From: an uncultured Clostridia bacterium
Lineage (GTDB): Bacteria > Bacillota > Clostridia > TANB77 > RGIG9151
DNA length: 54,819 bases
Direction: 5' to 3'
Assembly (NCBI GenBank): GCA_934500865.1
Contig: CAKSUD010000002.1
Coordinates: forward strand, 1-54,819
The notes under the pieces were generated by a model. It had not been told where the DNA came from, searched no databases, and saw only the letters and a program-made list of their open reading frames with translations. Both the position numbers and the translations under genes were made by a program. This document shows, one piece after another, positions 28,601 through 35,812 of the stretch (positions within the stretch are counted from its first letter, which is position 1; each line of letters opens with the position of its first letter).

Positions 28601-28990
28601 TTTACTGAAAGAGACGGTATAGATGTTCGTATACGTGACCAATTTGGTTCTGACGTAAAGTATATGGGTGCTATTAGTATAGGTCTTAAGGTTGCTTATC
28701 CTGATACCAATACCTTCATACGCGGCACAGGCGAATATGAAGTTGTTGCAAAACTTTCTATGACAAGACTTTCATTGTGGGTGAACGGTGTTTGCGTTAT
28801 CAACGATTATAAACTTCACAATATACTTAACTTTGATAACAACGATTACCGTATTGATATTCTTGATTTTGCACCAGGTATATTATTTAACGGTGAAACA
28901 GGTACTGTCGAAGAAACGAGTGTTTGGTGTGCAAAGGAAGACGTTAAGCCTACACGTGATACTGAGTACAGTTACCCGACTGCTTCTTAA
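25601..28990 (+). CDS. Secreted protein with five repeated beta-sandwich modules
   Basis: GGAGG lies before ATG 25601; 1129 residues with an N-terminal signal peptide or membrane helix (about 10-32). Two copies of one module follow (about 45-245 and 260-455), sharing NTTP, RGNFKNS, SGGY or TGGY, and QKISNNY. A third, more diverged beta module (about 460-660) comes next. Two copies of the second module type (about 680-880 and 900-1110) share YLGAI, YPDT and VWVN with the protein coded just before. No catalytic motif, cell-wall sorting signal or dockerin is seen. It is most likely a multivalent glycan-binding protein, with a stoichiometry of binding suited to insoluble glycans; function is inferred. 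Confidence 0.7.
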   Translation: MRKKLLKDMFCVVLSIALVLTSTQLWNLVLVASNAIPSFDDEKHSKVLDVSSVLFTENKVTYPLADIKDKSKATFSETTIVRNDNNILNTTPVIILAETDSNLTDATRGNFKNSYIVMWAAVSGGYAIGLLNSDTNGPAVFPNSFLKFANQQSLTGFPGYSGQYPNGGYAIPNNLKVTAKVEGGKLSVWVTSDGNTKEVLREYSSSDYNITGSAAGFLMSQKISNNYNYSALVWTEKNNVNNGIADKPQFDSDTQVIAQEIKKSTFTETKTVYPLTNIIDKSKITFTEQVIQRDDNNVLNTTPIVLLAETDSDITHDTRGNFKNSHIVLWAAATGGYSVALLNSDCTGPAVWIDSFNEFAGQPSVTGFEGWGGVYPNGGQILPNTLTVTTKFENGKISVWLTDGDNTIQILANYKSDKFNITGAAIGQLTSQKISNNYSYTAKAWTAKDNYSEGLPIFDKNIHTDILDMTGIASADWVGFEYNETTGGKMWTDLISGGNSSLRTIDSTLTYKADNIYGSGSIKYKTSGYLPNQAYHYAYIAIAKISEGSKVGYLALKFAAGGQSVKLSFITPAGESTAEHAVLSTFGSVNTSIGTTHSFAYRINTENHLLSIWLNGIAVLTDFVIDSKYTVEDLAVGSGRFYASFQLDNYRVWRSDPVPEIIIPVPEFNPETDVNLAPYAQAAASNVSGVLKDEMFILSQTQNIIGSAFFRKVNLEGDGTMYYHAVINNDIKNHSSDGVYDGPSIALGSVTYDENGKSGYLVLRFTAQDGIDFRITARNGTDAVYLGAITSMKFKYPDTDSAVRNDDTNYVLDVKMSRKSISVWVNEKCIVNDVKFNSFGADTTKKVTVNDFMPGLICVNYTGTVSDFWFWCSKEDAPELNSSAAAEKPVFNKETQTNVTSKMLAVIAGKDGEFKLEKNGTLSIKSNNVGEGEGTDNGAYFSAGIKRIGTMYMRTVIKPERTLDETIATTAIYGGPAIRLANATASVDDSGDQHGFLDILFTERDGIDVRIRDQFGSDVKYMGAISIGLKVAYPDTNTFIRGTGEYEVVAKLSMTRLSLWVNGVCVINDYKLHNILNFDNNDYRIDILDFAPGILFNGETGTVEETSVWCAKEDVKPTRDTEYSYPTAS

Positions 28991-29010
28991 ATGAAAAGGA
29001 GATAATATTT

Positions 29011-29229
29011 ATGAAGACAATATTTTTAAATAGAATGTTTATGAATATTCCTGCTGCAGTGCGTGATGGTGATATTTATTATGTGTCGGCCGAGGAAGCA
29101 GATAAGCTTAAAAATCTGCTTACAGTATTTTCGTTTTTGGCAATAGTTGGCGCTGTTTTGGTTGCAACAATAGTTGTATTATATGTTGTAAAATCACACA
29201 TAGCGAAGAATAAAAGAAAAAGGCGGTGA
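29011..29229 (+). CDS. Small single-pass membrane protein
   Basis: The 72-residue product has a short N-terminal part (MFMNIPAAVRDGDIYYVSAE), one strong membrane helix (about 34-60) and a very basic tail KNKRKRR that should face the cytoplasm. AAAGGAG lies about 11 bases before ATG 29011. It is wedged between two large surface-protein genes with gaps of about 20 and 10 bases, so it is co-transcribed with them. I do not recognise a family. A role as membrane partner or anchor for the non-anchored module protein upstream is only inference. Confidence 0.6.
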   Translation: MKTIFLNRMFMNIPAAVRDGDIYYVSAEEADKLKNLLTVFSFLAIVGAVLVATIVVLYVVKSHIAKNKRKRR

Positions 29230-29238
29230 GGATACAAG

Positions 29239-32200
29239 ATGATGAAGTTATTTAAAAAAAATACTAATGCAATAATAAGTGTAATATTAGCTTTGGCTGT
29301 ATTTGTTTCTTCAACTGTCGGTGTTTTAGTTGTTACCGGAATACTTGATAAAAGTTTTTTAATTGATGTTTTAAAACCTTTTTCCGATAAAAATGATACT
29401 CATGATGATGTGCCGGATGACGAGCCCGATTATCCCGATATTCCTGATTATAATGAACCCGACAGTCCTTGGATACCCGAGGATGAGGCACCGTCTGTAA
29501 ATCCAGGCTATACTACAACCTCTGAAATAGGTGAGGTTTTCCACGACCAAGGTGGAATTTATATGTCACCCATTCAGCCTAAAAATACTGAACGTGCTAC
29601 AATGCGTTTGCGTGTAGAGCGTAACAATGTAACCTGGGCAAAGATTAATATAAGTGATGACTATGGAAAATCATGGATATCCTATCCTCTGAAATATAAT
29701 GCCATTGAGAAAAATGGGAATTTTGAGGATTGGGCAATTATGATACCTAAGCAAGCAGATCCCTATTATTACTATTTTTCGATTGGTAATGACGGCGAAG
29801 AAACAACACAATATTATGGTATTTACGGTATGACTACCGATAAAATTACAAGTTATAGCGATTGCTTCTTTGTACGTCCTGATTCAGACGTTCCTGAGTG
29901 GTCTTACGGTAAATATTGGTATGGTATAAACACTAATGCGTTTTATAATGCGGACCCTATGAATGATCCATCTGGCCAATATATCGATATGGCGTTAGGT
30001 CAGCAAATGAACAGCAATCACTACCGTGCAATGTTCGGCGGAGATTTGCAAGGCGTTCTGGAAAAACTGGATTATATTAAAAGTTTAGGCGTTGAAGGTG
30101 TATATCTTAATCCTTTAATGCCTTCATGGGATGCAGCCGGTTACGGTTGGCTTGAAACATATAGCATAGCTTCTCGCAACGGTAATGAGGAGGCACTTGC
30201 AAATCTTTGTAAAGCTATACATGACAGTGATATGCGTATAATGCTTGACAATGTTGTAGCGCTTTGGCCGGCTAACAGTGTTTGGGCAAATGACCCGAAT
30301 TACAATATTTATCCTTTTGAAGGCTCATTGGCTTCTAAAACAAGTAGATATTTTGATATGTTCTTCTATAATATGTGGCCCGGTGATTATTTAAAACGTT
30401 TTGAGTCTATAGCTCCCGATTATAGCGGAACAAATGCTAAAAAGGCTATTTATAGCGAAAAGGGCTCACTTATTCCAAGGTATAACTCTAATCCTTTTAA
30501 TGTTGATGCTATAAGATATGACTCGTCTGTGTATATTTGGGGCAGCGATACACCTTCGGAACAGATTGTCAAGGAAATGCAGACAGCAGCTAAAAACGCT
30601 AATCCAAATCACTTATTTATAGGTGAAAATGATAAATTCAGATATTACGACTGGGATACTACTTGGAATCTTCATTATGCTGATGCTCAAAGAGATATTT
30701 TCACTTTCAAAAGTACATTTTCGCAATACAAGAGAAATGCAATTAAGTATATGCAATCTATAAATAGAGCATCGGCTCTTTCAACATATAACTATATAGA
30801 TATGATTGACCGTGACAGAATGCGTACTACTGTAAAAACGCAGTGGTTGCTTAATGCAGGTACAATTATTCAGATGACATATTTAGGCTCTCCTGCACTT
30901 CGTTTTGGTAACGAAACTGCAAGCGAAAGCACTATGTCACACAGACTTAATGCATTTAACTGGGACGAAAGCACCTGGAATTATGAAAACTATAATATGG
31001 TTAAGGCACTCGGTCAGTTAAGAAACGAATATGATTGCCTTAAAACAGGTGTTATTAAGTGGGGCGAAATTAATGATGGTGAACAATTTATGTCCTTTGC
31101 ACGCTTCGATAACAAAAATACTGTAATAACAGCAATAAATCGCACCGAAGACACTGTTGAGCATACTATGGAAGTCAGACAGTTCGGCGTCAAAGACGGG
31201 GCAGTTCTTACCGATTATTTGACTGGCAAAAACTATACTGTTAAAAATGGTAAAGTTTCAGTAATTCTTATGCCTGGTGGTACGGTATTTGTAAACGATG
31301 GCAAAACAGCTGATTATCGTTGTAAGTATGAAGTTTATGACATTGATGTTAAGAATGCAAATATAATCACAACCTCACCGAACACTTTTGTTGTGACAGC
31401 TAATAAGGGTTCGTTAGATGGTAAAAATGATAAGGCAATGTTTGCTACCATCCCCTTATTTGGAAATTTTGGTTTTGAAGCTAATATTACTACCAATGAC
31501 AGTTGCGGTGCCTTGGTTGTAAGAGCGTCAAAAGATTCGAATGCTTTGGCATACAGTATAGTAATAGACAACGGAAAACTTACCGTTTATGCAAGAACAG
31601 AGAAAGGCAAGAAGCCAAAGACACTTAAATCGTTAAATTTCAAGGATGGCAGTAAGATAGAAATAGTAAGAAATAATTCGAACAAATTTGCACTTTACCT
31701 TGACGGTGAAATGGTTTCTGGAACTACCGCAAATATTGCTATGGGCAATAAAGTATATGTGGGTTTTGCAGCTTTGGACGGCACGATAAGTACTAATAAT
31801 ATTTCTATCAATAATGCTACATCAAAGTATTGTTCTGACTTTAATTCTACTGTTTTGCCATCAACACTTACTCTTTCTGGTAATGGAGTTTTAGAAAATG
31901 GCGAACTTGTTTTAACCTCTAAAAAAACATTGTTCTCTAAGAGTGAGGATGCCATTTGCTATGCTGAAACTAAAGAAGGCGATTGGACAGCAAAAACGAC
32001 ATTTTTAGCAGAAATTAACAAGGATTATTCCATTGCAGGATTAATTGCAAAATCAAGTGATAACAACAAAGTATTTGGCGGCCGCACTTTAATTGATGGT
32101 AAACAGAAGATAGTATTATCCAGAATTGTTAACGATAAGTTGGCTGTATATGCATCTGTCGACGATACAAAGTCTAATTCTGCACTCACAATTCAACTTC

Positions 32201-33426
32201 AAAGAACGGGCAACTACTTTACACTTATTTATCGTTATGAAAATTCCGATTGGAAGCAACTTGACGGACGTATTTTTACAAGTATGAGTGATCCGAATGT
32301 CGGCATATATACAAGTGGCGATAATGTTGTGGCTAAATTTGATTCGTTTACACTTGGTAATATGCTCGACGGCGGAACTTCTGTAAATACTCCCCATTCA
32401 ATTATTCCTTGGGCGACTAAAACTCAAGGTCAATATGATAATGTTTCTTGGCAATTCCCGTCATGGAAAGTTACAGGTAATGTTGATAACTGGGATTATG
32501 TATCCGGTGGTATTGAACAGAGCTCAAAAACTGTTGACGAGTATCTTTACGATATAAGAAGTGAACATACTGATTTTAGGGCAGAATGTACAATTCAGTT
32601 CAAGAGTAAGACCGGATATGTTGGAATGTTGCTTCGTAAAGTAAATACTGCGACAGATATGAATAACGGTTATCTTGTAAAATTAAATCACGGCGGTAAA
32701 CTTCAACTTCTTAGGGGTAGCACAGTTTTAGCAGAAACAAAAGTTAAAATACCTAAAATGGGTCTTAGATTAGTTGCCGAATGCTCAGGTAATACCATTG
32801 CCGTTTATCATGGGACTAATTTAGAGTTAGCGTTTACAGTACAGGATAGTACCTATATGAAGGGCTACTTTGGATTTATGACTTCAAGGGAAAACGCAAT
32901 AATCGGCAACTTTGATATATCTCTTAATGAATATAAATCATGGACAGCAGTAGCACCTAATTATCTGGGTGACAACAATATTTGGAGATTTTCCGCTGAT
33001 GCTATAAATCTCAATATCGGCAAATCTTATGCGGTGGCTTCATTTAAAGGTTATGCCTATACTAATGTTGATGTGTCTGTTCAAATAACCGCCACACAGG
33101 ATGAAACAGGTTACTCAGGTTTAACCTTTGGACTATCTGAAGGCATTTTACCGAAAGATAAAGGTGTTTCAGTTGCTATCAATGGCACTAATAGTTTAGT
33201 TGTTTTCAAGAATGGTGAAAAGGTCGCTTTTGCCGATATTACAATTAGTGATAAGGTATTGCTTAAAGTGACCGTACGGGATGGCAAATATACCGTATAT
33301 CTTGATGGCAATAAAACTCTTGAGTGGACAGACTGCGAATTTAGCGGCGGTGCCATCTCTCTTTCAGGATATAATACCAAGACTGAATTTAAAAACTTCA
33401 TCGTAAAAGATATGGTAAACGGATAA
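29239..33426 (+). CDS. Membrane-anchored GH13 (neopullulanase-like) with beta-module tail
   Basis: 1395 residues: N-terminal membrane helix (about 12-36), an acidic Pro/Asp/Glu-rich stalk (to about 90), an alpha-amylase N domain (FHDQGGIYMSPIQPKN, about 98-200), a GH13 barrel (about 215-620), then several lectin-like beta modules to the C terminus. The catalytic residues are Asp428 (IRYDSS), Glu463 (IGEND) and Asp524 (IDRD). Two usual histidines are missing: region I reads MLDNVVALW without His, and region IV has Ile523 in place of the His of the HD pair. It probably cuts alpha-glucan-type links outside the cell, with altered specificity. The N domain points to the neopullulanase/cyclomaltodextrinase side of GH13. 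Confidence 0.8.
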   Translation: MMKLFKKNTNAIISVILALAVFVSSTVGVLVVTGILDKSFLIDVLKPFSDKNDTHDDVPDDEPDYPDIPDYNEPDSPWIPEDEAPSVNPGYTTTSEIGEVFHDQGGIYMSPIQPKNTERATMRLRVERNNVTWAKINISDDYGKSWISYPLKYNAIEKNGNFEDWAIMIPKQADPYYYYFSIGNDGEETTQYYGIYGMTTDKITSYSDCFFVRPDSDVPEWSYGKYWYGINTNAFYNADPMNDPSGQYIDMALGQQMNSNHYRAMFGGDLQGVLEKLDYIKSLGVEGVYLNPLMPSWDAAGYGWLETYSIASRNGNEEALANLCKAIHDSDMRIMLDNVVALWPANSVWANDPNYNIYPFEGSLASKTSRYFDMFFYNMWPGDYLKRFESIAPDYSGTNAKKAIYSEKGSLIPRYNSNPFNVDAIRYDSSVYIWGSDTPSEQIVKEMQTAAKNANPNHLFIGENDKFRYYDWDTTWNLHYADAQRDIFTFKSTFSQYKRNAIKYMQSINRASALSTYNYIDMIDRDRMRTTVKTQWLLNAGTIIQMTYLGSPALRFGNETASESTMSHRLNAFNWDESTWNYENYNMVKALGQLRNEYDCLKTGVIKWGEINDGEQFMSFARFDNKNTVITAINRTEDTVEHTMEVRQFGVKDGAVLTDYLTGKNYTVKNGKVSVILMPGGTVFVNDGKTADYRCKYEVYDIDVKNANIITTSPNTFVVTANKGSLDGKNDKAMFATIPLFGNFGFEANITTNDSCGALVVRASKDSNALAYSIVIDNGKLTVYARTEKGKKPKTLKSLNFKDGSKIEIVRNNSNKFALYLDGEMVSGTTANIAMGNKVYVGFAALDGTISTNNISINNATSKYCSDFNSTVLPSTLTLSGNGVLENGELVLTSKKTLFSKSEDAICYAETKEGDWTAKTTFLAEINKDYSIAGLIAKSSDNNKVFGGRTLIDGKQKIVLSRIVNDKLAVYASVDDTKSNSALTIQLQRTGNYFTLIYRYENSDWKQLDGRIFTSMSDPNVGIYTSGDNVVAKFDSFTLGNMLDGGTSVNTPHSIIPWATKTQGQYDNVSWQFPSWKVTGNVDNWDYVSGGIEQSSKTVDEYLYDIRSEHTDFRAECTIQFKSKTGYVGMLLRKVNTATDMNNGYLVKLNHGGKLQLLRGSTVLAETKVKIPKMGLRLVAECSGNTIAVYHGTNLELAFTVQDSTYMKGYFGFMTSRENAIIGNFDISLNEYKSWTAVAPNYLGDNNIWRFSADAINLNIGKSYAVASFKGYAYTNVDVSVQITATQDETGYSGLTFGLSEGILPKDKGVSVAINGTNSLVVFKNGEKVAFADITISDKVLLKVTVRDGKYTVYLDGNKTLEWTDCEFSGGAISLSGYNTKTEFKNFIVKDMVNG

Positions 33427-33452
33427 ATTTGTCTTTTAAGTTGAAAAGTATA

Positions 33453-33481
33453 GCCGTAAGCAGCAAAATACTGCTTACGGC
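33453..33481 (+). other. Strong intercistronic stem-loop
   Basis: GCCGTAAGCAG (33453-33463) and CTGCTTACGGC (33471-33481) form a perfect 11-bp stem with a 7-base loop and no following U-run. It lies between the GH13 gene and the binding-lipoprotein gene. Such hairpins often protect a 3' mRNA end or help set different amounts of protein within an operon. Confidence 0.6.
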
Positions 33482-33528
33482 AGAACGAAATATAGCACAT
33501 AAAATTAAATTGGCAAGGAGAAAATTTT

Positions 33529-34899
33529 ATGAAGATTTTTGAAAAAATTCTTTGCATTGCAATGGCTTTAGCAATGTGCTGTACACTATTTACAGGCTGT
33601 TCAGATAAAAAAGAAAATAAAGTTGACCTTAACGGTTATGAGTTTACGATAGCTTCTCCATGGCTTGTAAATGATACAGCAGGCGCAACTCTTGCAACCT
33701 ATGAAAGAGCTTTCCAAAAGCGAAGACAAGAGGTTGAACGTGAATTCAACTGTAAAATAACAATAATTAAACCCGAAAATATAATGCAGCAAATACTTGC
33801 AGGTGAAAAAGTTGCTGACTGGATTAACCAAACAACTTACAATGTTATGAATTATGCTGCCAGTGATTATCTTATTCCTTATGAGGATATCAAGGGAATA
33901 GATATTAAAAGCGATAAATGGATAAAGTCTTATAGCGATTTATTTACTATGGATGGTAAACATTATGCACTTAATTTCTTAAAGCCTGCTTCTGCCCGTA
34001 ATATTCTTCTTGTTAATAAAACAATGCTTAAAGAAAACGGTGTAGAAGAAGATATTTATCAACTAGTTCGTGATAATAAGTGGACATTTGATAAATTTAG
34101 GGAAATGGCGCAAAAATGTACCAATGTGCAAAAAGGTACATATGGTGTTATGTTCTACGATGTTTATGAGGCATTTGCAAGCTTTATAGCCGCTAACGGA
34201 GCTAAAATTGCCGATATTAAAGGTGGTGCCGTTAAAGAATACACTACAAGCAAGGAAGTACTCAACGCACTTAACTTTGTTGATAGCATTTGCAACGAAT
34301 ATAAGGTTGTAAAAATTGATGACAAGCAACGCTCTGGACCTACTTTTGCTACATATACCGTTTCACAGGCACAGATCGCACAGCAGTTCCTTAACAATAA
34401 AATTGCATTCTATATGATGGATATGTGGGTCTCAAATCAACTTATTAAGCCGCTTGAACCTGAAATTGAATATGGTATGGTACCGATACCGATGGGTCCC
34501 GATACTGATAAATATCATTCTTCATCCTTTGGTGCAGATGCTTTCTGTGTAACAAAAAATAATAAAGACCTTGATAAAGCAGTTGTTATTATGAATGCAT
34601 TAGCAGAGCCTGCTGAAGGCTATGAAGGTGACGAGTGGGTAGAGGATGCAGTTATAAACGACTACTTCCAGGAAGGTGATACAGATAGTTTTGAAATGTA
34701 TAAAATCTGTATAGAAAATATGACTTACGATTTTATGCGTACAGAAGGTACAAATGACCTTTATGGTGAGTTTGTAATTAATTGCGGTTTGAATCCTATT
34801 TTCTTCCGTAAGACTTCTGTATCTTCAGCCCTTCAGTCATTTAACGGTGTTCCCACTAACCGTCTGAATGAGCTTTTTGGTTTTGAGAGTAAGAAATAA
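33529..34899 (+). CDS. Sugar ABC transporter substrate-binding lipoprotein
   Basis: 456 residues, with a lipoprotein signal peptide and lipobox LFTGC near residue 24. The body is a family-1 solute-binding fold: YEFTIASPWLVND at the start, KHYALNFLKPASARNILLVNK in the hinge part, and DNKWTFDKFREMAQKC. AAGGAG lies about 11 bases before ATG 33529. No permease gene is adjacent, so it must serve one of the two CUT1 permease pairs about 10-17 kb upstream, most likely pair 2, which has no other obvious receptor. The hairpin before it may raise its level over the enzymes. Confidence 0.85.
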   Translation: MKIFEKILCIAMALAMCCTLFTGCSDKKENKVDLNGYEFTIASPWLVNDTAGATLATYERAFQKRRQEVEREFNCKITIIKPENIMQQILAGEKVADWINQTTYNVMNYAASDYLIPYEDIKGIDIKSDKWIKSYSDLFTMDGKHYALNFLKPASARNILLVNKTMLKENGVEEDIYQLVRDNKWTFDKFREMAQKCTNVQKGTYGVMFYDVYEAFASFIAANGAKIADIKGGAVKEYTTSKEVLNALNFVDSICNEYKVVKIDDKQRSGPTFATYTVSQAQIAQQFLNNKIAFYMMDMWVSNQLIKPLEPEIEYGMVPIPMGPDTDKYHSSSFGADAFCVTKNNKDLDKAVVIMNALAEPAEGYEGDEWVEDAVINDYFQEGDTDSFEMYKICIENMTYDFMRTEGTNDLYGEFVINCGLNPIFFRKTSVSSALQSFNGVPTNRLNELFGFESKK

Positions 34900-34920
34900 T
34901 TTTATTTGAGGCGATTTTTT

Positions 34921-35751
34921 ATGAATGTTGGTGTAGTAATTTTACATTGCAGAGAAGGATTAGAGGGGAAATTTAAAGTTTCAGCTGAGCAAGGCTTTAA
35001 GCACTGCCAGTTTATAAGCTGGTCTCCATCCCTTTGGACAGATGACGAGGCTGAAAGGGTTTCTTCGTACAGCAAGAAATACGGCATAGAAATCACTGCT
35101 TTCTGGTGCGGTTGGGAAGGTCCTAATGCATGGAACTTCTATGAAGGTCAGGCAACACTTGGTTTAGTGCCCGAAACTTACCGCCATGCACGTATTAAAA
35201 ATTTGGTAAACGGCTCTGATTTTGCCAAAAAACTCGGCGTTACCGATGTTGTTACACATATGGGATTTTTGCCTGAGAATCCCAACGAGAGGCTTTATAC
35301 CGATGTTGTTTATGCAATTAGATGCATAGCCCGTCATGCTGCTCAGAATGGTCAACGACTTTTGTTTGAAACTGGTCAAGAAACACCTGTTACACTTCTC
35401 AGAACTATTGAAGATGTAGCTACAGGTAATCTCGGTGTAAATCTTGACCCTGCTAACCTTATTCTTTACGGTAAAGCAAATCCCGTTGATGCTTTGGATG
35501 TTTTTGGTAAATATGTTTACGGTTTTCATGCAAAGGATGGCTTTTATCCTACAAACGGAAGAGAGCTTGGACGTGAGGTGCCTGTTGGTGAGGGTAAGGC
35601 AAATTATCCTATGCTTATCAAAAGATTGCACGAATGTGGCTATAATGGCTCTCTTACCATAGAACGTGAAATTTCAGGCGAACAGCAAACCAAGGATATC
35701 CTAAACACAAAGGTATATTTAGAAAAATTATTGGCTGAGATTGAAGCGTAA
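34921..35751 (+). CDS. Sugar phosphate isomerase/epimerase-like TIM barrel
   Basis: Start at ATG 34921, about 9 nt after GAGG; an earlier in-frame start at 34906 has no binding site. The 276-residue protein fits the AP-endonuclease-2-like TIM-barrel superfamily: VTHMGFLPENPNE, RLLFETGQETP, GVNLDPANLILYG and YGFHAKDGFYP carry the His, Glu and Asp metal ligands expected for isomerases, epimerases or dehydratases of sugars. It is cytoplasmic. It probably works with the two Gfo/Idh/MocA dehydrogenases on the released monosaccharide; the substrate is unknown. A terminator follows. Confidence 0.82.
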   Translation: MNVGVVILHCREGLEGKFKVSAEQGFKHCQFISWSPSLWTDDEAERVSSYSKKYGIEITAFWCGWEGPNAWNFYEGQATLGLVPETYRHARIKNLVNGSDFAKKLGVTDVVTHMGFLPENPNERLYTDVVYAIRCIARHAAQNGQRLLFETGQETPVTLLRTIEDVATGNLGVNLDPANLILYGKANPVDALDVFGKYVYGFHAKDGFYPTNGRELGREVPVGEGKANYPMLIKRLHECGYNGSLTIEREISGEQQTKDILNTKVYLEKLLAEIEA

Positions 35752-35763
35752 TTTCTGAATTTG

Positions 35764-35797
35764 TTGGCAGCCAAATAAGTTTTGGCTGCCAATTTTT
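35764..35797 (+). terminator. Rho-independent terminator inside unit 2
   Basis: A perfect 12-bp stem TTGGCAGCCAAA/TTTGGCTGCCAA (35764-35775 with 35781-35792) is followed by TTTTT. The next gene starts only 16 bases later and has no visible promoter, so read-through probably lets a lower level of the downstream enzymes be made. Confidence 0.8.
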
Positions 35798-35812
35798 AAA
35801 ATGGAGGCTATT

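Noticed and set aside
31335..32397. Long minus-strand frames opposite the GH13 gene
   Set aside because: They are shadows of the well-supported + strand gene and have no start signals or families.
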